From contig NZ_FOFR01000025.1 of NCBI RefSeq assembly GCF_900110955.1, positions 1 through 64,000 on the forward strand: a stretch of 64,000 nt of DNA, written 5' to 3'. The notes beneath the pieces are model-generated. The model saw only the letters and a program-made list of their open reading frames with translations. It had not been told where the DNA came from and did not search any database. The first letter of the stretch is position 1, and each line of letters opens with the position of its first letter. Position numbers and translations under genes: made by a program. The DNA is from Lentzea xinjiangensis (lineage in GTDB: Bacteria; Actinomycetota; Actinomycetes; Mycobacteriales; Pseudonocardiaceae). Positions 1-8,860 of this stretch are shown here, in pieces.

Positions 1-1189
1 CCGAGAACAGCTCGGTGCGCGGGTAGTTCTGGATCACCTCGAGCATCCGCTGGCCCGAGTAGGACTGCAGCGGGAAGCCCGCGCGGTGGATCACCTCGCG
101 CACGCGGCGCTCGATCACCGGGATGTCGAGCACGTCCTCGTGCAGCGCCGTGGTGCTGAAGATGCCCAGGAACCGGTGCTCGCCGGAGACGTTGCCCTCG
201 GCGTCGAACGTCTTCACGCCGACGTAGTACGGGTAGACGCTGCGGTGCACGCTGCTCTGCGCGCTCGCCTGCGTCAGCACCAGCAGCTCGGTGCTGAGCG
301 CCTGCGCGCCGTTGTCCGGGCCGGCGGTGAGGCTGCGCGCCGCGAGGCTGTCCTGCCTCAGCACGCCGAGACCGCTCGCGAGCACCGCCCGCAACGCCGG
401 TTCGCCGTCTTCGTGCACCAGCTCGTACTGCCGGTAGCCCATGAACGTGAAGTGCCCGTCCGCGAGCCAGCGGAGCAGCTTCGCGCCGTCAATGGTGGCC
501 TCGGACGCCTCCTTCGCCAGCTCCTCGGCGAGCTGCAGCGCCGTGGTGACCATGCGGTCGGTGTCCTCGACGACCTCGCGGACGTCGTTCAGCACCGCCA
601 GCAGCCGGGTCTCGAGCTCGCGGGCACGATCGGGGTCGGTGATGTGGTCGACCTCGATGTTCATCCACGACTCGGCCAGCGCGTCCGCCGGCGGGTCGGC
701 CGGGTCGGCGGCCGGCAGCACCTCGGTGCGCTCGCCCGTCACCGGGTCACGGCGCACGACGACGATGGGGTGCACGACGCGCTGCACCTGCACACCACCG
801 CGCGTGAGCTCGGACGCGACCGAGTCGACGAGGTACGGCATGTCGTCGGTCACGACCTGGACCACGGTGACAGGACACTGCCACCCGTCCTTGCCGCGGG
901 TCGGGTTCAGGATGCGCACCGCGGCGCGTCCGGGGATGCGGCTCTCGGCGAGCTGGTAGTTCGACCGCACCGCTCCGACCAAGTCCACCGGGTCGTCGTC
1001 GTTGACTTCCTCGGCGGGCACGTGCCGGTAGAAGAGGCGGATCAGATCAGCGAGTTCGGGGGCATTGGCGGCGGCCCGTTCGATCAGCTCGTCACGGACC
1101 TGTTCAGGACTGGCCGGTCGACTCCCGCCGCCCGCGGTAGGTACCGCGGGGACGTCGTCGGTTCGGGTCGGGGCTCCAGTCGAGGTCAT
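1..1189 (-). CDS. NAD-specific glutamate dehydrogenase, giant type (N-terminal part, runs off the window)
   Basis: The visible part is the first 396 codons; the gene continues past the left edge. The translation contains stretches typical of the about 1600-residue (L_180) NAD-glutamate dehydrogenases, such as LIRLFYRHVPAEE near residue 48, MPYLVDSVASEL, and LLRWLADGHFTFMGYRQYEL. These belong to the N-terminal regulatory/ACT-like region, so no catalytic residues are in view. The family oxidatively deaminates L-glutamate to 2-oxoglutarate in the cytoplasm. The ATG at 1189 has GGAG about 10 nt upstream. A minus-10-like TAGGGT lies at 1246-1241, and the leader between them holds a 7-bp hairpin. 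Identification is by recalled family resemblance, and only a quarter of the protein can be checked. Confidence 0.88.
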   Translation of the reverse strand, partial: MTSTGAPTRTDDVPAVPTAGGGSRPASPEQVRDELIERAAANAPELADLIRLFYRHVPAEEVNDDDPVDLVGAVRSNYQLAESRIPGRAAVRILNPTRGKDGWQCPVTVVQVVTDDMPYLVDSVASELTRGGVQVQRVVHPIVVVRRDPVTGERTEVLPAADPADPPADALAESWMNIEVDHITDPDRARELETRLLAVLNDVREVVEDTDRMVTTALQLAEELAKEASEATIDGAKLLRWLADGHFTFMGYRQYELVHEDGEPALRAVLASGLGVLRQDSLAARSLTAGPDNGAQALSTELLVLTQASAQSSVHRSVYPYYVGVKTFDAEGNVSGEHRFLGIFSTTALHEDVLDIPVIERRVREVIHRAGFPLQSYSGQRMLEVIQNYPRTELFS

Positions 1190-1210
1190 CTTCAGGCGAC
1201 TCCACGCTAT

Positions 1211-1246
1211 CCGGCACCTCTGTGTGCCGGGTCCGCCTCCACCCTA
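1211..1246 (-). promoter_or_regulatory. Promoter and leader hairpin of the glutamate dehydrogenase gene
   Basis: On the minus strand a TAGGGT hexamer (1246-1241) fits an actinobacterial minus-10 box. The leader then carries CCGGCAC (1230-1224), a 6-nt loop and the matching GTGCCGG (1217-1211), a perfect 7-bp stem about 20 nt before the start codon. No good minus-35 is visible. The promoter role is inferred. Confidence 0.4.
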
Positions 1247-1527
1247 GATGGGGTGGCGGCCGTCACCGGCAACGGGAGGGGCACTGACGGACCACTGAAT
1301 CGAGGCTGAATCGAGTCACTTCATCAGTGGCGACAACGGATTTCGCGCTCGGACGCACCAGGCCACGGGCCTGCTCCGGCAAGGCGGGCAGACCTCGGAC
1401 CCGGCCGATCCTCCGCGCACACAACCGATCATGGGCCCGGCTTTCACACCGGACCGGGTGAATCACGCACCCGGTCAACGCACGACCGGACTGCCCGCGG
1501 AAGTTCGCGGTGTGGTGCTGGCCACCA
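1247..1527. other. Gene-free interval between gdh and the FG-repeat gene
   Basis: Both flanking genes are on the minus strand. I see no convincing coding frame or terminator. A 9-bp direct repeat TGAATCGAG occurs twice, 2 bp apart, at about 1296-1315. Reading frames present here are random high-GC frames. Confidence 0.4.
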
Positions 1528-4500
1528 TCACGTCCCCGGCAGCGTCCAGCCGGGAGGACCGTCCGTCGAAACGGGACGAATCGGACCGGTGGTCTCGCTG
1601 TCCGGCGCCGTGCCCACGGGGACGATCGGGCCGGTCTTCTCCTCTTCGGACTCGGGCGCCTGCTCCTGGTGTAACGGACCTCGGCTCGCGGACGGTGGTG
1701 GCGGGACGGGTGCCACCGAGGGCTGCTGCGAGACGAACGGCTGTTCCGAGAGGACGTACGGCGTCGGTGCGCCCGCCTGGCCACCGAACTGGCCGGTGGC
1801 GAAGTAGGAGTCCGCGCCGAGCCAGGCGCTCGACCTCTGCTCTGCCGCCGAGCCGGTCCCCCACGGGGAATCCGAGCCGGGCTGCGCCTCCGGTGCGGGC
1901 TGCGCCGCCGCGGCACCGAACCCGGAGTCCGCGCCGGTGCCGCTGTCCGCGGCCGGACCGGTCCCGAACGACGAGTCCTGGCCGGACCGAGCTTCCGCCG
2001 CGGGCTCGGTCACCGCCGGACCACTCCCGAACGGCGAGCCGAACGGTTCCCCGCGCCGGAAGGGCGAGTCGCCGGGCTGGGGCGACTCGGACTGCGCCGA
2101 GCCGGTCGCGTCCGCCGGTTCCGCGGACGTCCACTCCGGCGCAGCGAGGTCCGTGGCTTCGACGTGTTCCTCGTCGGAGCGGCGCCCCGTCTCGTAGGCG
2201 ACGAGCGCCTCGGCGAGCAGGTCCGCGAGGCTCAGGTCGCTCGGCCTGCGGCGGCTGCTCGGACGCCCCGTCCGCCCACCGGTCTCGCCGTCCGCCTCGG
2301 TGCGGGCCGGTTCGCCGCCGGTTGCCGCGAGGCCTGCGGACGCGGTGTGGTCGGGCTCGGCCGAGCCCGCCTGTGCGGCGGGGTCGGCGTGCGTGGCACC
2401 ACCGGCCGCCGTTTCCGGGTCGGACGGGATGGCCCGCCCGGGTTGTGCCTCGACACCGGACTGGCTGCCGAAGCTCGACTGGGCACCGAAGGACTGGGTC
2501 CCGAAGCCCTGTGCGCCGGAACCCTGGCTGCCGAACGACTGGTTGCCGAAGGACTGGTCGCCGAAGGACTGGGTCCCGAAGCTCGACTGGGCGCCGAACC
2601 CGGACTGGCTGCCGAAGGCCGGCGGTTCGCCGGTGGTCCGGGCGGAGGGCCGCTCGTCCGGGACGCGGGGTGCGCGAACCGGCACCGTGGGCACGTCCGA
2701 TGCGTCGTCCTCCACGTCCGCGGAGGACAGGAAGGTGCTCGACAGCAGGTCCGGTTCCGGAGTTCGCGGGATCTCGTCCGGGATGGGTACCGTCGGGACG
2801 GGATCCGGGACCGGGGGCAACGGCTCCGGGGCGGGACTCGGTTCCGGCTCCGGGAGGGTCACGGGTTCCGGCGTGGGGATGGAGGACGACGGCTGCGACT
2901 TCGAGGGGGTGAAGTCGAGCGAGCTGAAGTCGAGGTCGGGGAGCTTGCGCTCGTCCGGATCGGCTGCGGTGGGGAAGCCGGCCGCCGGGGTGTGCAGCGG
3001 GTGGCCCGGCTCGTCCGGGTGGGGCCCGAAGCCGGGGACCGCCGGGGGCCGGGAGAACGCCGCCGCCAGACCTGAGCGGGCGGACCTGTCGGGCATGTCC
3101 GGGTCGGCGAAGTAGTTCGGGTGGTCCGGGGAGGCGGACCGGTCATCCGAGGAGAAGCCCTGCGAGGACCGGGACCGCGCATCCGGAGCGGCTTGCGCCG
3201 CCGAGGCGCCGAAGTAGCTCTGCGACGACTGCGGCTCCGCGCCGGAGGAGTCCTGGCGCGGAGAAGCGGAGTGGCCCTGCGGTTCCGCGCCCGCGGTGTC
3301 CGACGCCGCGGCATCGGCGGAGTAGCTCCGCGCGGACTGCGGACCGGTGCCGGGATCGTCCTGGCGGTGGTGGGCCGGGGGTTCCACCCTCCACGACGGC
3401 GTCGCGGGCTCTGCCTCGGCGTCGCGGGCCCGGCGGCGGCCACCTGCCCGCAGGCCCTGGGCCTTGAGCATGTCCAGCACGCTCTCCGGCTGGGCGGCCG
3501 GGGCTTCCCCGCGGGCGGCGGCGTCCGCTCGCGCCGCTTCCTCGCGGACGGCTGCTTCGCGGGCTGCCTCCTCGCGCTCGGCGGCTTGGCGAGCGACCTC
3601 CTGGTGGGCCGCCTCCTGGCGGGCCACGTCGCGCCGGACCGCTTCCAGGCGGGCAGCCTCCCGGCGGGCCGCTTCCTTGCGGGCTGCCTCCGCGCGAGCC
3701 GCTTCCTTGCGGGCCGCCTCCTGACGTGCCGCCTCCTGGCGGGCGGCTTCCTGGCGCGCAGCCTCCTGGCGGGTGGTCTCCTCCGCCTCCCGGGCTTCGC
3801 GTTCGGCCTGGGCACGCTGGTCGGCCCTGGCTTGGCGCTCCGCCTCGATCTGGCGGCGGGCCTCGCGTTGCAGCTCCATGAGCTGTTGCTCGACCTTGCG
3901 CTTGCGCTCCTGCTCCGGCGTCAGTCCCGACTGCGGTGGCGGCCCCGGCTGCGCGGGCAGGTCCGGCCGCCTGGCCGGCTCCGGCTGGGCGGGCGGCTTC
4001 GGCTGGGCGGGTAGTTCCGGCTGCGCGGGCGGCTGTGGCTGGGCGGATATTTCCGGCCGGGCGGGTGGTTGCTGCCGCGCAGCCGGTTCTGGCTGCGCGG
4101 TGGCGGGCTCGTCCGCGGGGATGGGAGGGATCTCCGCGATGGTGGTCGGCCGGTCGTCGAACTCGCCCGCGGCCTCTCGGGCCGCGCGGCGGCGGCCGCT
4201 GACCATGGCGCCCGCGGAGGCGATCAGGCCGGAGGCGGGGACGGTGCGGTCGGAGGAGGACGAGGGTGCGGGTGGCGGTTCCACGGGCTCCGGGATCTTG
4301 TCTTCGGGTTCGCCGAACGGCTGGACCATGCGCCACCGGTCGGCGGCGTGTTGTCGTGCGGCGGACAAACCGTCCACTGTCATGTCTTCGGCGGCGCGGC
4401 GGACGCGGTTGGCTTTCACGCCCTCGCCCTTGCGCACCTGGACGGGCCGCCATTGGCGCAGTTGTTGCTTCAGTGCCGCGGACAGCACGCCGTCGGCGGC

Positions 4501-5628
4501 GACGGGCATGCCCTCGACCGGTCGGAGCAGCTCCGCCAGTTGCCGGTGCAGGTCGGCGGGCTGGCGGTGGATGCCCGCGAACTCCGCGGCGAGCCGGGCG
4601 CGCACCGCGTAGACGGCGCGGGCTCGGCGGCGTTCGGCCGCGTGGGCCGAACGCAGGTCCGTGAGCGCGTCGGCCAGCTCGCCGGACACCTCGTGCACGT
4701 GGGCCAGCGCGAGCAGGCTTTCCGCGAGCAAGGTGTCGAGCTGGTGGCGTTCGGCGCTCGCCGCGGCCTCGCGCAGCATTTCGCGGGCGAGCCCGACCCT
4801 GCCCGCCGGCAGGTGCACGCGCGTCGCCAGGGCGAGGCGGAGCCAGCCCGTCGTGGACGCCGACGGCGCCCGCACCGGGCGGTCGAGCACCGGGGCGCCT
4901 GCCTCGCTCGCGTCGAGCAGGCGGTTCGCGTCCATCAACGCGAGCACCAGCTCCAGCGTCAGCCGGCCGAGGCCTTGGCCGCTGTCGGCCGACGGGTCGG
5001 CGAACCTGCTCAGCAGGTCGAGGCCTTCACGTGCGGCACCGATGGCGGCGGCGATGTCGCCCCACCGCCGGTGCTGCGCGGCCTGCACGGCACGGATCAG
5101 GCCGCGCAGCAACAGGCGGGTGTCGTCGTCGAGCGTCGTGTCGGCGACGTAGAGCTGGTCCGCCTCCGCGAGCGCCCGCGTGGGTTCGTCGCCGCGGCCG
5201 ACCGTGACGAGGCATTCGCTGGCCTGTACCAGCGCCGAGGCCCGCAGTTCCGCTGGCACGTCGGGAGCCTCGAGCACGGGCGTCACGGCGGCGAAGCCCG
5301 TCAGCGGGGCGCCCACGGACCGCGCGCACGCGGCGAGCTCCACCCGCAGCAGCCACGCGGTCTCGTGTTCACCGGCGGCCTCGGCCGCTTTCAACGCGTC
5401 GATCGCCCGCTCGGCGACGTGGACACCCCGGCCGACGCGGTTGCCCGCGAAGACCACCAGCGACTCCGCCCGCAGGCGGTCGGACTCGTCGTGACGAGCG
5501 GAGGCGAGGGCGAGTGCGCGCTCGCCCAGCACCAGAGCGAGCTCCGGTGCCCGCCAACGCAGCCGCCAGGCGGGCACGACCAGCGTGCTCACCTCGACGT
5601 TCGCCTGCGTCTCGCCCCTCGCCGCCAC
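1528..5628 (-). CDS. Large helical-repeat protein with coiled-coil and FG-repeat low-complexity tail
   Basis: Not a family I can name. Residues 1-400 are Ala/Leu-rich helical hairpins resembling TPR arrays (for example LALASARHDESDRLRAESL), with no ATPase motif. About residues 506-568 are Pro-rich with repeated PAQPE units. About 613-700 is an almost uninterrupted (E)AARQEAAR-type charged heptad stretch, a predicted coiled coil. About 1003-1057 contains nine FG dipeptides in SFG/QSFG context, and more FG units lie nearer the C terminus. No signal peptide or membrane segment is evident. It ends at the divide with gdh and starts 18 bp after ettA stops on the same strand, so the two may be co-transcribed. 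A scaffold role is a guess. Codon phase and GC3 support coding. Confidence 0.75.
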   Translation of the reverse strand: MAARGETQANVEVSTLVVPAWRLRWRAPELALVLGERALALASARHDESDRLRAESLVVFAGNRVGRGVHVAERAIDALKAAEAAGEHETAWLLRVELAACARSVGAPLTGFAAVTPVLEAPDVPAELRASALVQASECLVTVGRGDEPTRALAEADQLYVADTTLDDDTRLLLRGLIRAVQAAQHRRWGDIAAAIGAAREGLDLLSRFADPSADSGQGLGRLTLELVLALMDANRLLDASEAGAPVLDRPVRAPSASTTGWLRLALATRVHLPAGRVGLAREMLREAAASAERHQLDTLLAESLLALAHVHEVSGELADALTDLRSAHAAERRRARAVYAVRARLAAEFAGIHRQPADLHRQLAELLRPVEGMPVAADGVLSAALKQQLRQWRPVQVRKGEGVKANRVRRAAEDMTVDGLSAARQHAADRWRMVQPFGEPEDKIPEPVEPPPAPSSSSDRTVPASGLIASAGAMVSGRRRAAREAAGEFDDRPTTIAEIPPIPADEPATAQPEPAARQQPPARPEISAQPQPPAQPELPAQPKPPAQPEPARRPDLPAQPGPPPQSGLTPEQERKRKVEQQLMELQREARRQIEAERQARADQRAQAEREAREAEETTRQEAARQEAARQEAARQEAARKEAARAEAARKEAARREAARLEAVRRDVARQEAAHQEVARQAAEREEAAREAAVREEAARADAAARGEAPAAQPESVLDMLKAQGLRAGGRRRARDAEAEPATPSWRVEPPAHHRQDDPGTGPQSARSYSADAAASDTAGAEPQGHSASPRQDSSGAEPQSSQSYFGASAAQAAPDARSRSSQGFSSDDRSASPDHPNYFADPDMPDRSARSGLAAAFSRPPAVPGFGPHPDEPGHPLHTPAAGFPTAADPDERKLPDLDFSSLDFTPSKSQPSSSIPTPEPVTLPEPEPSPAPEPLPPVPDPVPTVPIPDEIPRTPEPDLLSSTFLSSADVEDDASDVPTVPVRAPRVPDERPSARTTGEPPAFGSQSGFGAQSSFGTQSFGDQSFGNQSFGSQGSGAQGFGTQSFGAQSSFGSQSGVEAQPGRAIPSDPETAAGGATHADPAAQAGSAEPDHTASAGLAATGGEPARTEADGETGGRTGRPSSRRRPSDLSLADLLAEALVAYETGRRSDEEHVEATDLAAPEWTSAEPADATGSAQSESPQPGDSPFRRGEPFGSPFGSGPAVTEPAAEARSGQDSSFGTGPAADSGTGADSGFGAAAAQPAPEAQPGSDSPWGTGSAAEQRSSAWLGADSYFATGQFGGQAGAPTPYVLSEQPFVSQQPSVAPVPPPPSASRGPLHQEQAPESEEEKTGPIVPVGTAPDSETTGPIRPVSTDGPPGWTLPGT

Positions 5629-5646
5629 GACGTCGCCGTTGCCCTC

Positions 5647-7323
5647 TCAGTCTCGTGTCAGCTTGCGGTAGGTGACACGGTGCGGCCTCGCGGCGTCGGC
5701 GCCCAGGCGCTCGAGCTTGTTCTTCTCGTAGCCCTCGAAGTTGCCCTCGAACCAGTACCACTGGGACGGGTTCTCGTCCGTGCCCTCCCACGCGAGGATG
5801 TGCGTGGCGACGCGGTCGAGGAACCACCGGTCGTGCGAGATCACCACGGCGCAGCCGGGGAACTGCTCGAGAGCGTTCTCCAGCGAGCCCAGGGTCTCGA
5901 CGTCCAGGTCGTTCGTCGGCTCGTCCAGCAGGATCAGGTTGCCGCCGAGCTTGAGCGTGAGCGCGAGGTTCAGGCGGTTGCGCTCACCACCGGACAGCAC
6001 GCCCGCGGGCTTCTGCTGGTCCGGGCCCTTGAAGCCGAACGCGCTGACGTACGCGCGCGACGGCATCTCGACGTTGCCGACGTGGATGTAGTCGAGTCCG
6101 CCGGACACGACCTCCCACACGTTCTTCTTCGGGTCGATGCCGCCCCGGTTCTGGTCGACGTAGGACAGCAGGACCGTCTCGCCGACCTTCACGCTGCCGG
6201 CGTCCGGCTCCTCGAGACCGACGATGGTCTTGAACAGCGTCGTCTTGCCGACGCCGTTCGGGCCGATGACGCCGACGATGCCGTTGCGCGGCAACGTGAA
6301 CGACAGGTTGTCGATCAGGACCCGGTCGCCGAAGCCCTTCTTCAGCTTCTCGACCTCGACCACGACGTTGCCCAGACGCGGGCCCGGCGGGATCTGGATC
6401 TCCTCGAAGTCGAGCTTGCGGGTCTTCTCCGCCTCGGCCGCCATCTCCTCGTAGCGGTCGAGACGCGCCTTGGACTTGGCCTGGCGGGCCTTGGCGCCGG
6501 AGCGCACCCAGTCGAGCTCGTCCTTGAGGCGCTTCTGGAGCTTCTGGTCCTTCTTGCCCTGGACCGCGAGGCGCTCGGCCTTCTTCTCCAGGTAGGTCGA
6601 GTAGTTGCCCTCGTAGGGGTGGGTCCGGCCGCGGTCGATCTCGAGGATCCACTCGGCGAGGTTGTCCAGGAAGTACCGGTCGTGGGTGACGGCGAGGACG
6701 GCGCCGGCGTACTGCGCGAGGTGCTGCTCGAGCCACAGGACGCTCTCCGCGTCCAGGTGGTTGGTGGGCTCGTCGAGCAGCAGGAGGTCGGGCTTGCTCA
6801 GCAGCAGCTTGCACAGCGCCACGCGGCGGCGCTCACCACCGGAGAGCTTGGTGACGTCGGCGTCCGGCGGCGGGCAGCGCAGGGCGTCCATCGCCTGCTC
6901 CAGCTGGGAGTCGAGGTCCCACGCGTCGGCGTGGTCGAGCTCCTCCTGGAGCTTGCCCATCTCCTCCATCAGCTCGTCGGAGTAGTCGGTCGCCATCAGC
7001 TCGGCGATCTCGTTGAAGCGGTCCAGCTTCACCTTGATCTCGCCCAGGCCCTCCTGGACGTTGCCGAGGACGGTCTTCTCCTCGTTGAGCGGCGGCTCCT
7101 GCTGCAGGATGCCCACGGTGTAACCGGGGGCCAGGTAGGCCTCGCCGTTGTTGGGCGTGTCCAACCCCGCCATGATCTTGAGCACGCTCGACTTGCCGGC
7201 GCCGTTGGGACCGACCACACCGATCTTCGCGCCGGGGTAGAACATGATCGTGACGTCATCGAGGATGACCTTGTCACCGTGCGCCTTGCGCACCTTTTTC
7301 ATGGTGTAGATGAACTCGGCCAT
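5647..7323 (-). CDS. ettA: Energy-dependent translational throttle protein EttA (ABC-F ATPase)
   Basis: A 558-residue soluble protein with two ABC domains, the usual EttA length. First Walker A GPNGAGKS at 38-45, first signature LSGGERRR near 161 and DEPTNHLD near 183. The Lys/Arg-rich linker around 240-320 corresponds to the tRNA-interacting P-site motif. Second Walker A GPNGVGKTT is near 352, second signature LSGGERNR near 441 and DEPTNDLD near 464. ABC-F proteins bind the ribosomal E site and gate elongation according to ATP/ADP. A TACGAT hexamer sits 7 nt before the ATG with no Shine-Dalgarno sequence, so the transcript is probably leaderless. Confidence 0.97.
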   Translation of the reverse strand: MAEFIYTMKKVRKAHGDKVILDDVTIMFYPGAKIGVVGPNGAGKSSVLKIMAGLDTPNNGEAYLAPGYTVGILQQEPPLNEEKTVLGNVQEGLGEIKVKLDRFNEIAELMATDYSDELMEEMGKLQEELDHADAWDLDSQLEQAMDALRCPPPDADVTKLSGGERRRVALCKLLLSKPDLLLLDEPTNHLDAESVLWLEQHLAQYAGAVLAVTHDRYFLDNLAEWILEIDRGRTHPYEGNYSTYLEKKAERLAVQGKKDQKLQKRLKDELDWVRSGAKARQAKSKARLDRYEEMAAEAEKTRKLDFEEIQIPPGPRLGNVVVEVEKLKKGFGDRVLIDNLSFTLPRNGIVGVIGPNGVGKTTLFKTIVGLEEPDAGSVKVGETVLLSYVDQNRGGIDPKKNVWEVVSGGLDYIHVGNVEMPSRAYVSAFGFKGPDQQKPAGVLSGGERNRLNLALTLKLGGNLILLDEPTNDLDVETLGSLENALEQFPGCAVVISHDRWFLDRVATHILAWEGTDENPSQWYWFEGNFEGYEKNKLERLGADAARPHRVTYRKLTRD

Positions 7324-7330
7324 GGCGGCG

Positions 7331-7336
7331 ATCGTA
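7331..7336 (-). promoter_or_regulatory. Minus-10 box for a leaderless ettA transcript
   Basis: On the minus strand TACGAT is followed by 7 nt (cgccgcc) and the ATG at 7323. This is the spacing at which transcription starts on the start codon. No ribosome binding site lies in the gap. The 253 bp from here to the SSB gene show no other feature. Confidence 0.55.
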
Positions 7337-7588
7337 GAGCGGTGCCCAGAGGCTCCTGACCTCGGTCGCCGACAAGCGGGTGTTCACCCCCGGATCGAGC
7401 GTCACGCGACTCGGTGACCTGCTCGTTCCGTTCGAACGTGAACGACCGTCGGCGATCGGTCCTCGGTGGCCCGACCTACGAGCTTCCCTCCCTCTTGGTT
7501 CGCAGTGCTCACATCTTCTCCGGCGACGGCGCCGCAGAAAGGTGTATTCCCCGGTTCCCGTGCGCGGTTGCGCCCGAACGGCGCAAGC

Positions 7589-8002
7589 TCAGAACGGCAC
7601 GGGTTCCGTCACGAGATCTTCGCCGCCGCGCGGTTCAACGACCGGAGCGGACCCGAGTGACTGCACCCGGCTCAAATCGAGGCCGATGTGGTGCGCGTCC
7701 AGGTTGAAGGCCGTCCGCTTCACGTCGTCCTTCTCGTAGTGGCGCATGCGCAGCCTGCCCTGGACGATCACGGGATCTCCCTTGGAGAGCGTGGTCTTCA
7801 CGCTGTCGGCGAGCTTGCGCCAGCACGACACGCCCAGCCAGATCGACTCGCCGTCCTCCCAGTCCCCGATCGCCGTGTTGTACCGGCGCTCGGTGGAGTT
7901 GACGTGGAAGAACGCGTTCGTCTTGCCGTCCTCGCCGTACCTGCACGAGATCTCGCTCGCCACATGACCAACGACGGTGACCACCGTGGAATTCCAGGAC
8001 AT
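7589..8002 (-). CDS. Short single-stranded DNA-binding protein (SsbB-like)
   Basis: A 137-residue protein starting MSWNSTVVTVVG at 8002, where GGAGG lies 7 nt upstream. Longer frames to 8224 have no comparable start signal. The OB-fold pattern is visible: TVVGHVASEI, NAFFHVNSTERRYN, WLGVSCWRKLADSV and GDPVIVQGRLRMRHYEKD. The long Gly/Gln linker and acidic tail of the replicative SSB are missing, but the last residues (TEPVPF) keep the terminal Pro-Phe that SSB uses to recruit partners. Such short paralogues in actinomycetes act in recombination, competence or sporulation septation rather than replication. That role is inferred from family knowledge. Confidence 0.9.
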   Translation of the reverse strand: MSWNSTVVTVVGHVASEISCRYGEDGKTNAFFHVNSTERRYNTAIGDWEDGESIWLGVSCWRKLADSVKTTLSKGDPVIVQGRLRMRHYEKDDVKRTAFNLDAHHIGLDLSRVQSLGSAPVVEPRGGEDLVTEPVPF

Positions 8003-8181
8003 CGGTTCGCCTCCAGGGTTGCGGGGTTGCCGGTCCAGGTTGCTCCGGGAGCGGGTGGCGCGGGCCGGGCGGACGGAGATCTGTGGATAACTGGCGGGTT
8101 GTGGACAGGTCGGGATCTTGGAGCGGCTCCAACCACGGAATTGTCGGACCCTGGTGGTAGTGCGGCGCTGGAGCGAGCGAG

Positions 8182-8199
8182 TGAGTGAGCGCCCACTCA
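8182..8199. promoter_or_regulatory. Secondary TetR operator candidate
   Basis: TGAGTG, 6 nt, CACTCA: an inverted repeat with the same half-site (TGAGTG) as the perfect palindrome that begins 6 bp downstream. It lies just upstream of the TTGACA box at 8200-8205. Confidence 0.5.
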
Positions 8200-8236
8200 T
8201 TGACATGAGTGAGTACTCACTCATACAGTGGCGGAC
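8200..8236 (+). promoter_or_regulatory. TetR promoter with embedded 20-bp palindromic operator
   Basis: TTGACA (8200-8205), 18 nt, TACAGT (8224-8229), then 7 nt to GTG at 8237. The perfect palindrome ATGAGTGAGTACTCACTCAT (8205-8224) fills the whole spacer, so bound repressor would block polymerase directly. The geometry implies autoregulation and a leaderless transcript. Confidence 0.75.
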
Positions 8237-8860
8237 GTGTCAGAGGAACCACGCCGCCGCCGCGCCCCCGCGATGAGCCCGGAGGACCGCCGCGAGGCGA
8301 TCGTCCAAGCCACGCTGCCGCTCGTCGTGAAGGCCGGCGCGAACGTCACCACCAGCCAGATCGCCACGGCGGCGGGGATCGCCGAAGGCACGGTGTTCCG
8401 CGTCTTCAAGGACAAGGCCGAGTTGCTCAAAGCGGTCATCCAGCGCGCACTGCTCTCTGACGACGAAGTCGCCGCCATCAACGCGATCCCGGAGGACCTG
8501 CCGTTGCAGGACCGCTTGGTCGTGGCGGTCGAGTCCGTGCTCGGCTACCTCGACCGCATGTGGGGCGTCATGGGCGCACTGCGCGAGTCCGGGTGGCGCC
8601 CGGACCACGACGACAACGAGAAGCACAAGGGCCCGCCGGAAGGCATGCAACGGATCTCCAGCGCCGTCGCGGGGCTCTTCGGGGATGCCGGGATGCGCAC
8701 GACGCCGGAGCACGCCGCCCGCCTGCTGCTCGGCTTCGTCTTCACCAACCGCCTGCAGGGCGAGGGCTTCGGCGAGACGACCGCCGAACCGGTCCAGCTC
8801 GTGGAGCTCTTCCTGCACGGGGCACTCACACCAGGGGGGAACACATGTCTGAGCTCATGA
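8237..8860 (+). CDS. TetR-family repressor of the adjacent ABC exporter
   Basis: A 207-residue protein. The N-terminal TetR helix-turn-helix is seen in TTSQIATAAGIAEGTVFRVF followed by KDKAELL, about residues 38-65. The C-terminal ligand domain is all-helical and contains Trp-rich RMWGVMGALRESGW. The GTG at 8237 is chosen over 8228 because TACAGT occupies 8224-8229 and positions transcription initiation at 8237. It overlaps the ABC ATPase gene by 16 bp and heads a three-gene operon. It probably represses itself and the exporter through the palindromes at 8182-8224. The inducer is unknown. Confidence 0.9.
   Translation: MSEEPRRRRAPAMSPEDRREAIVQATLPLVVKAGANVTTSQIATAAGIAEGTVFRVFKDKAELLKAVIQRALLSDDEVAAINAIPEDLPLQDRLVVAVESVLGYLDRMWGVMGALRESGWRPDHDDNEKHKGPPEGMQRISSAVAGLFGDAGMRTTPEHAARLLLGFVFTNRLQGEGFGETTAEPVQLVELFLHGALTPGGNTCLSS

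Noticed and set aside
86..1309. Plus-strand open frame of about 400 codons
   Set aside because: It is the antisense of the glutamate dehydrogenase gene. Its His/Arg/Val-rich product has no recognisable fold, whereas the minus strand gives clear family blocks.
2440..4110. Repeats in the FG-repeat gene as a possible CRISPR or satellite array
   Set aside because: The repeats follow codon phase and encode FG, EAAR and PAQP units. There are no uniform spacers and no cas gene.
4069..7359. Plus-strand open frame of about 1100 codons
   Set aside because: It runs antisense through the FG-repeat gene and ettA. EttA motifs on the minus strand are unambiguous. Long antisense frames are expected at this GC content.
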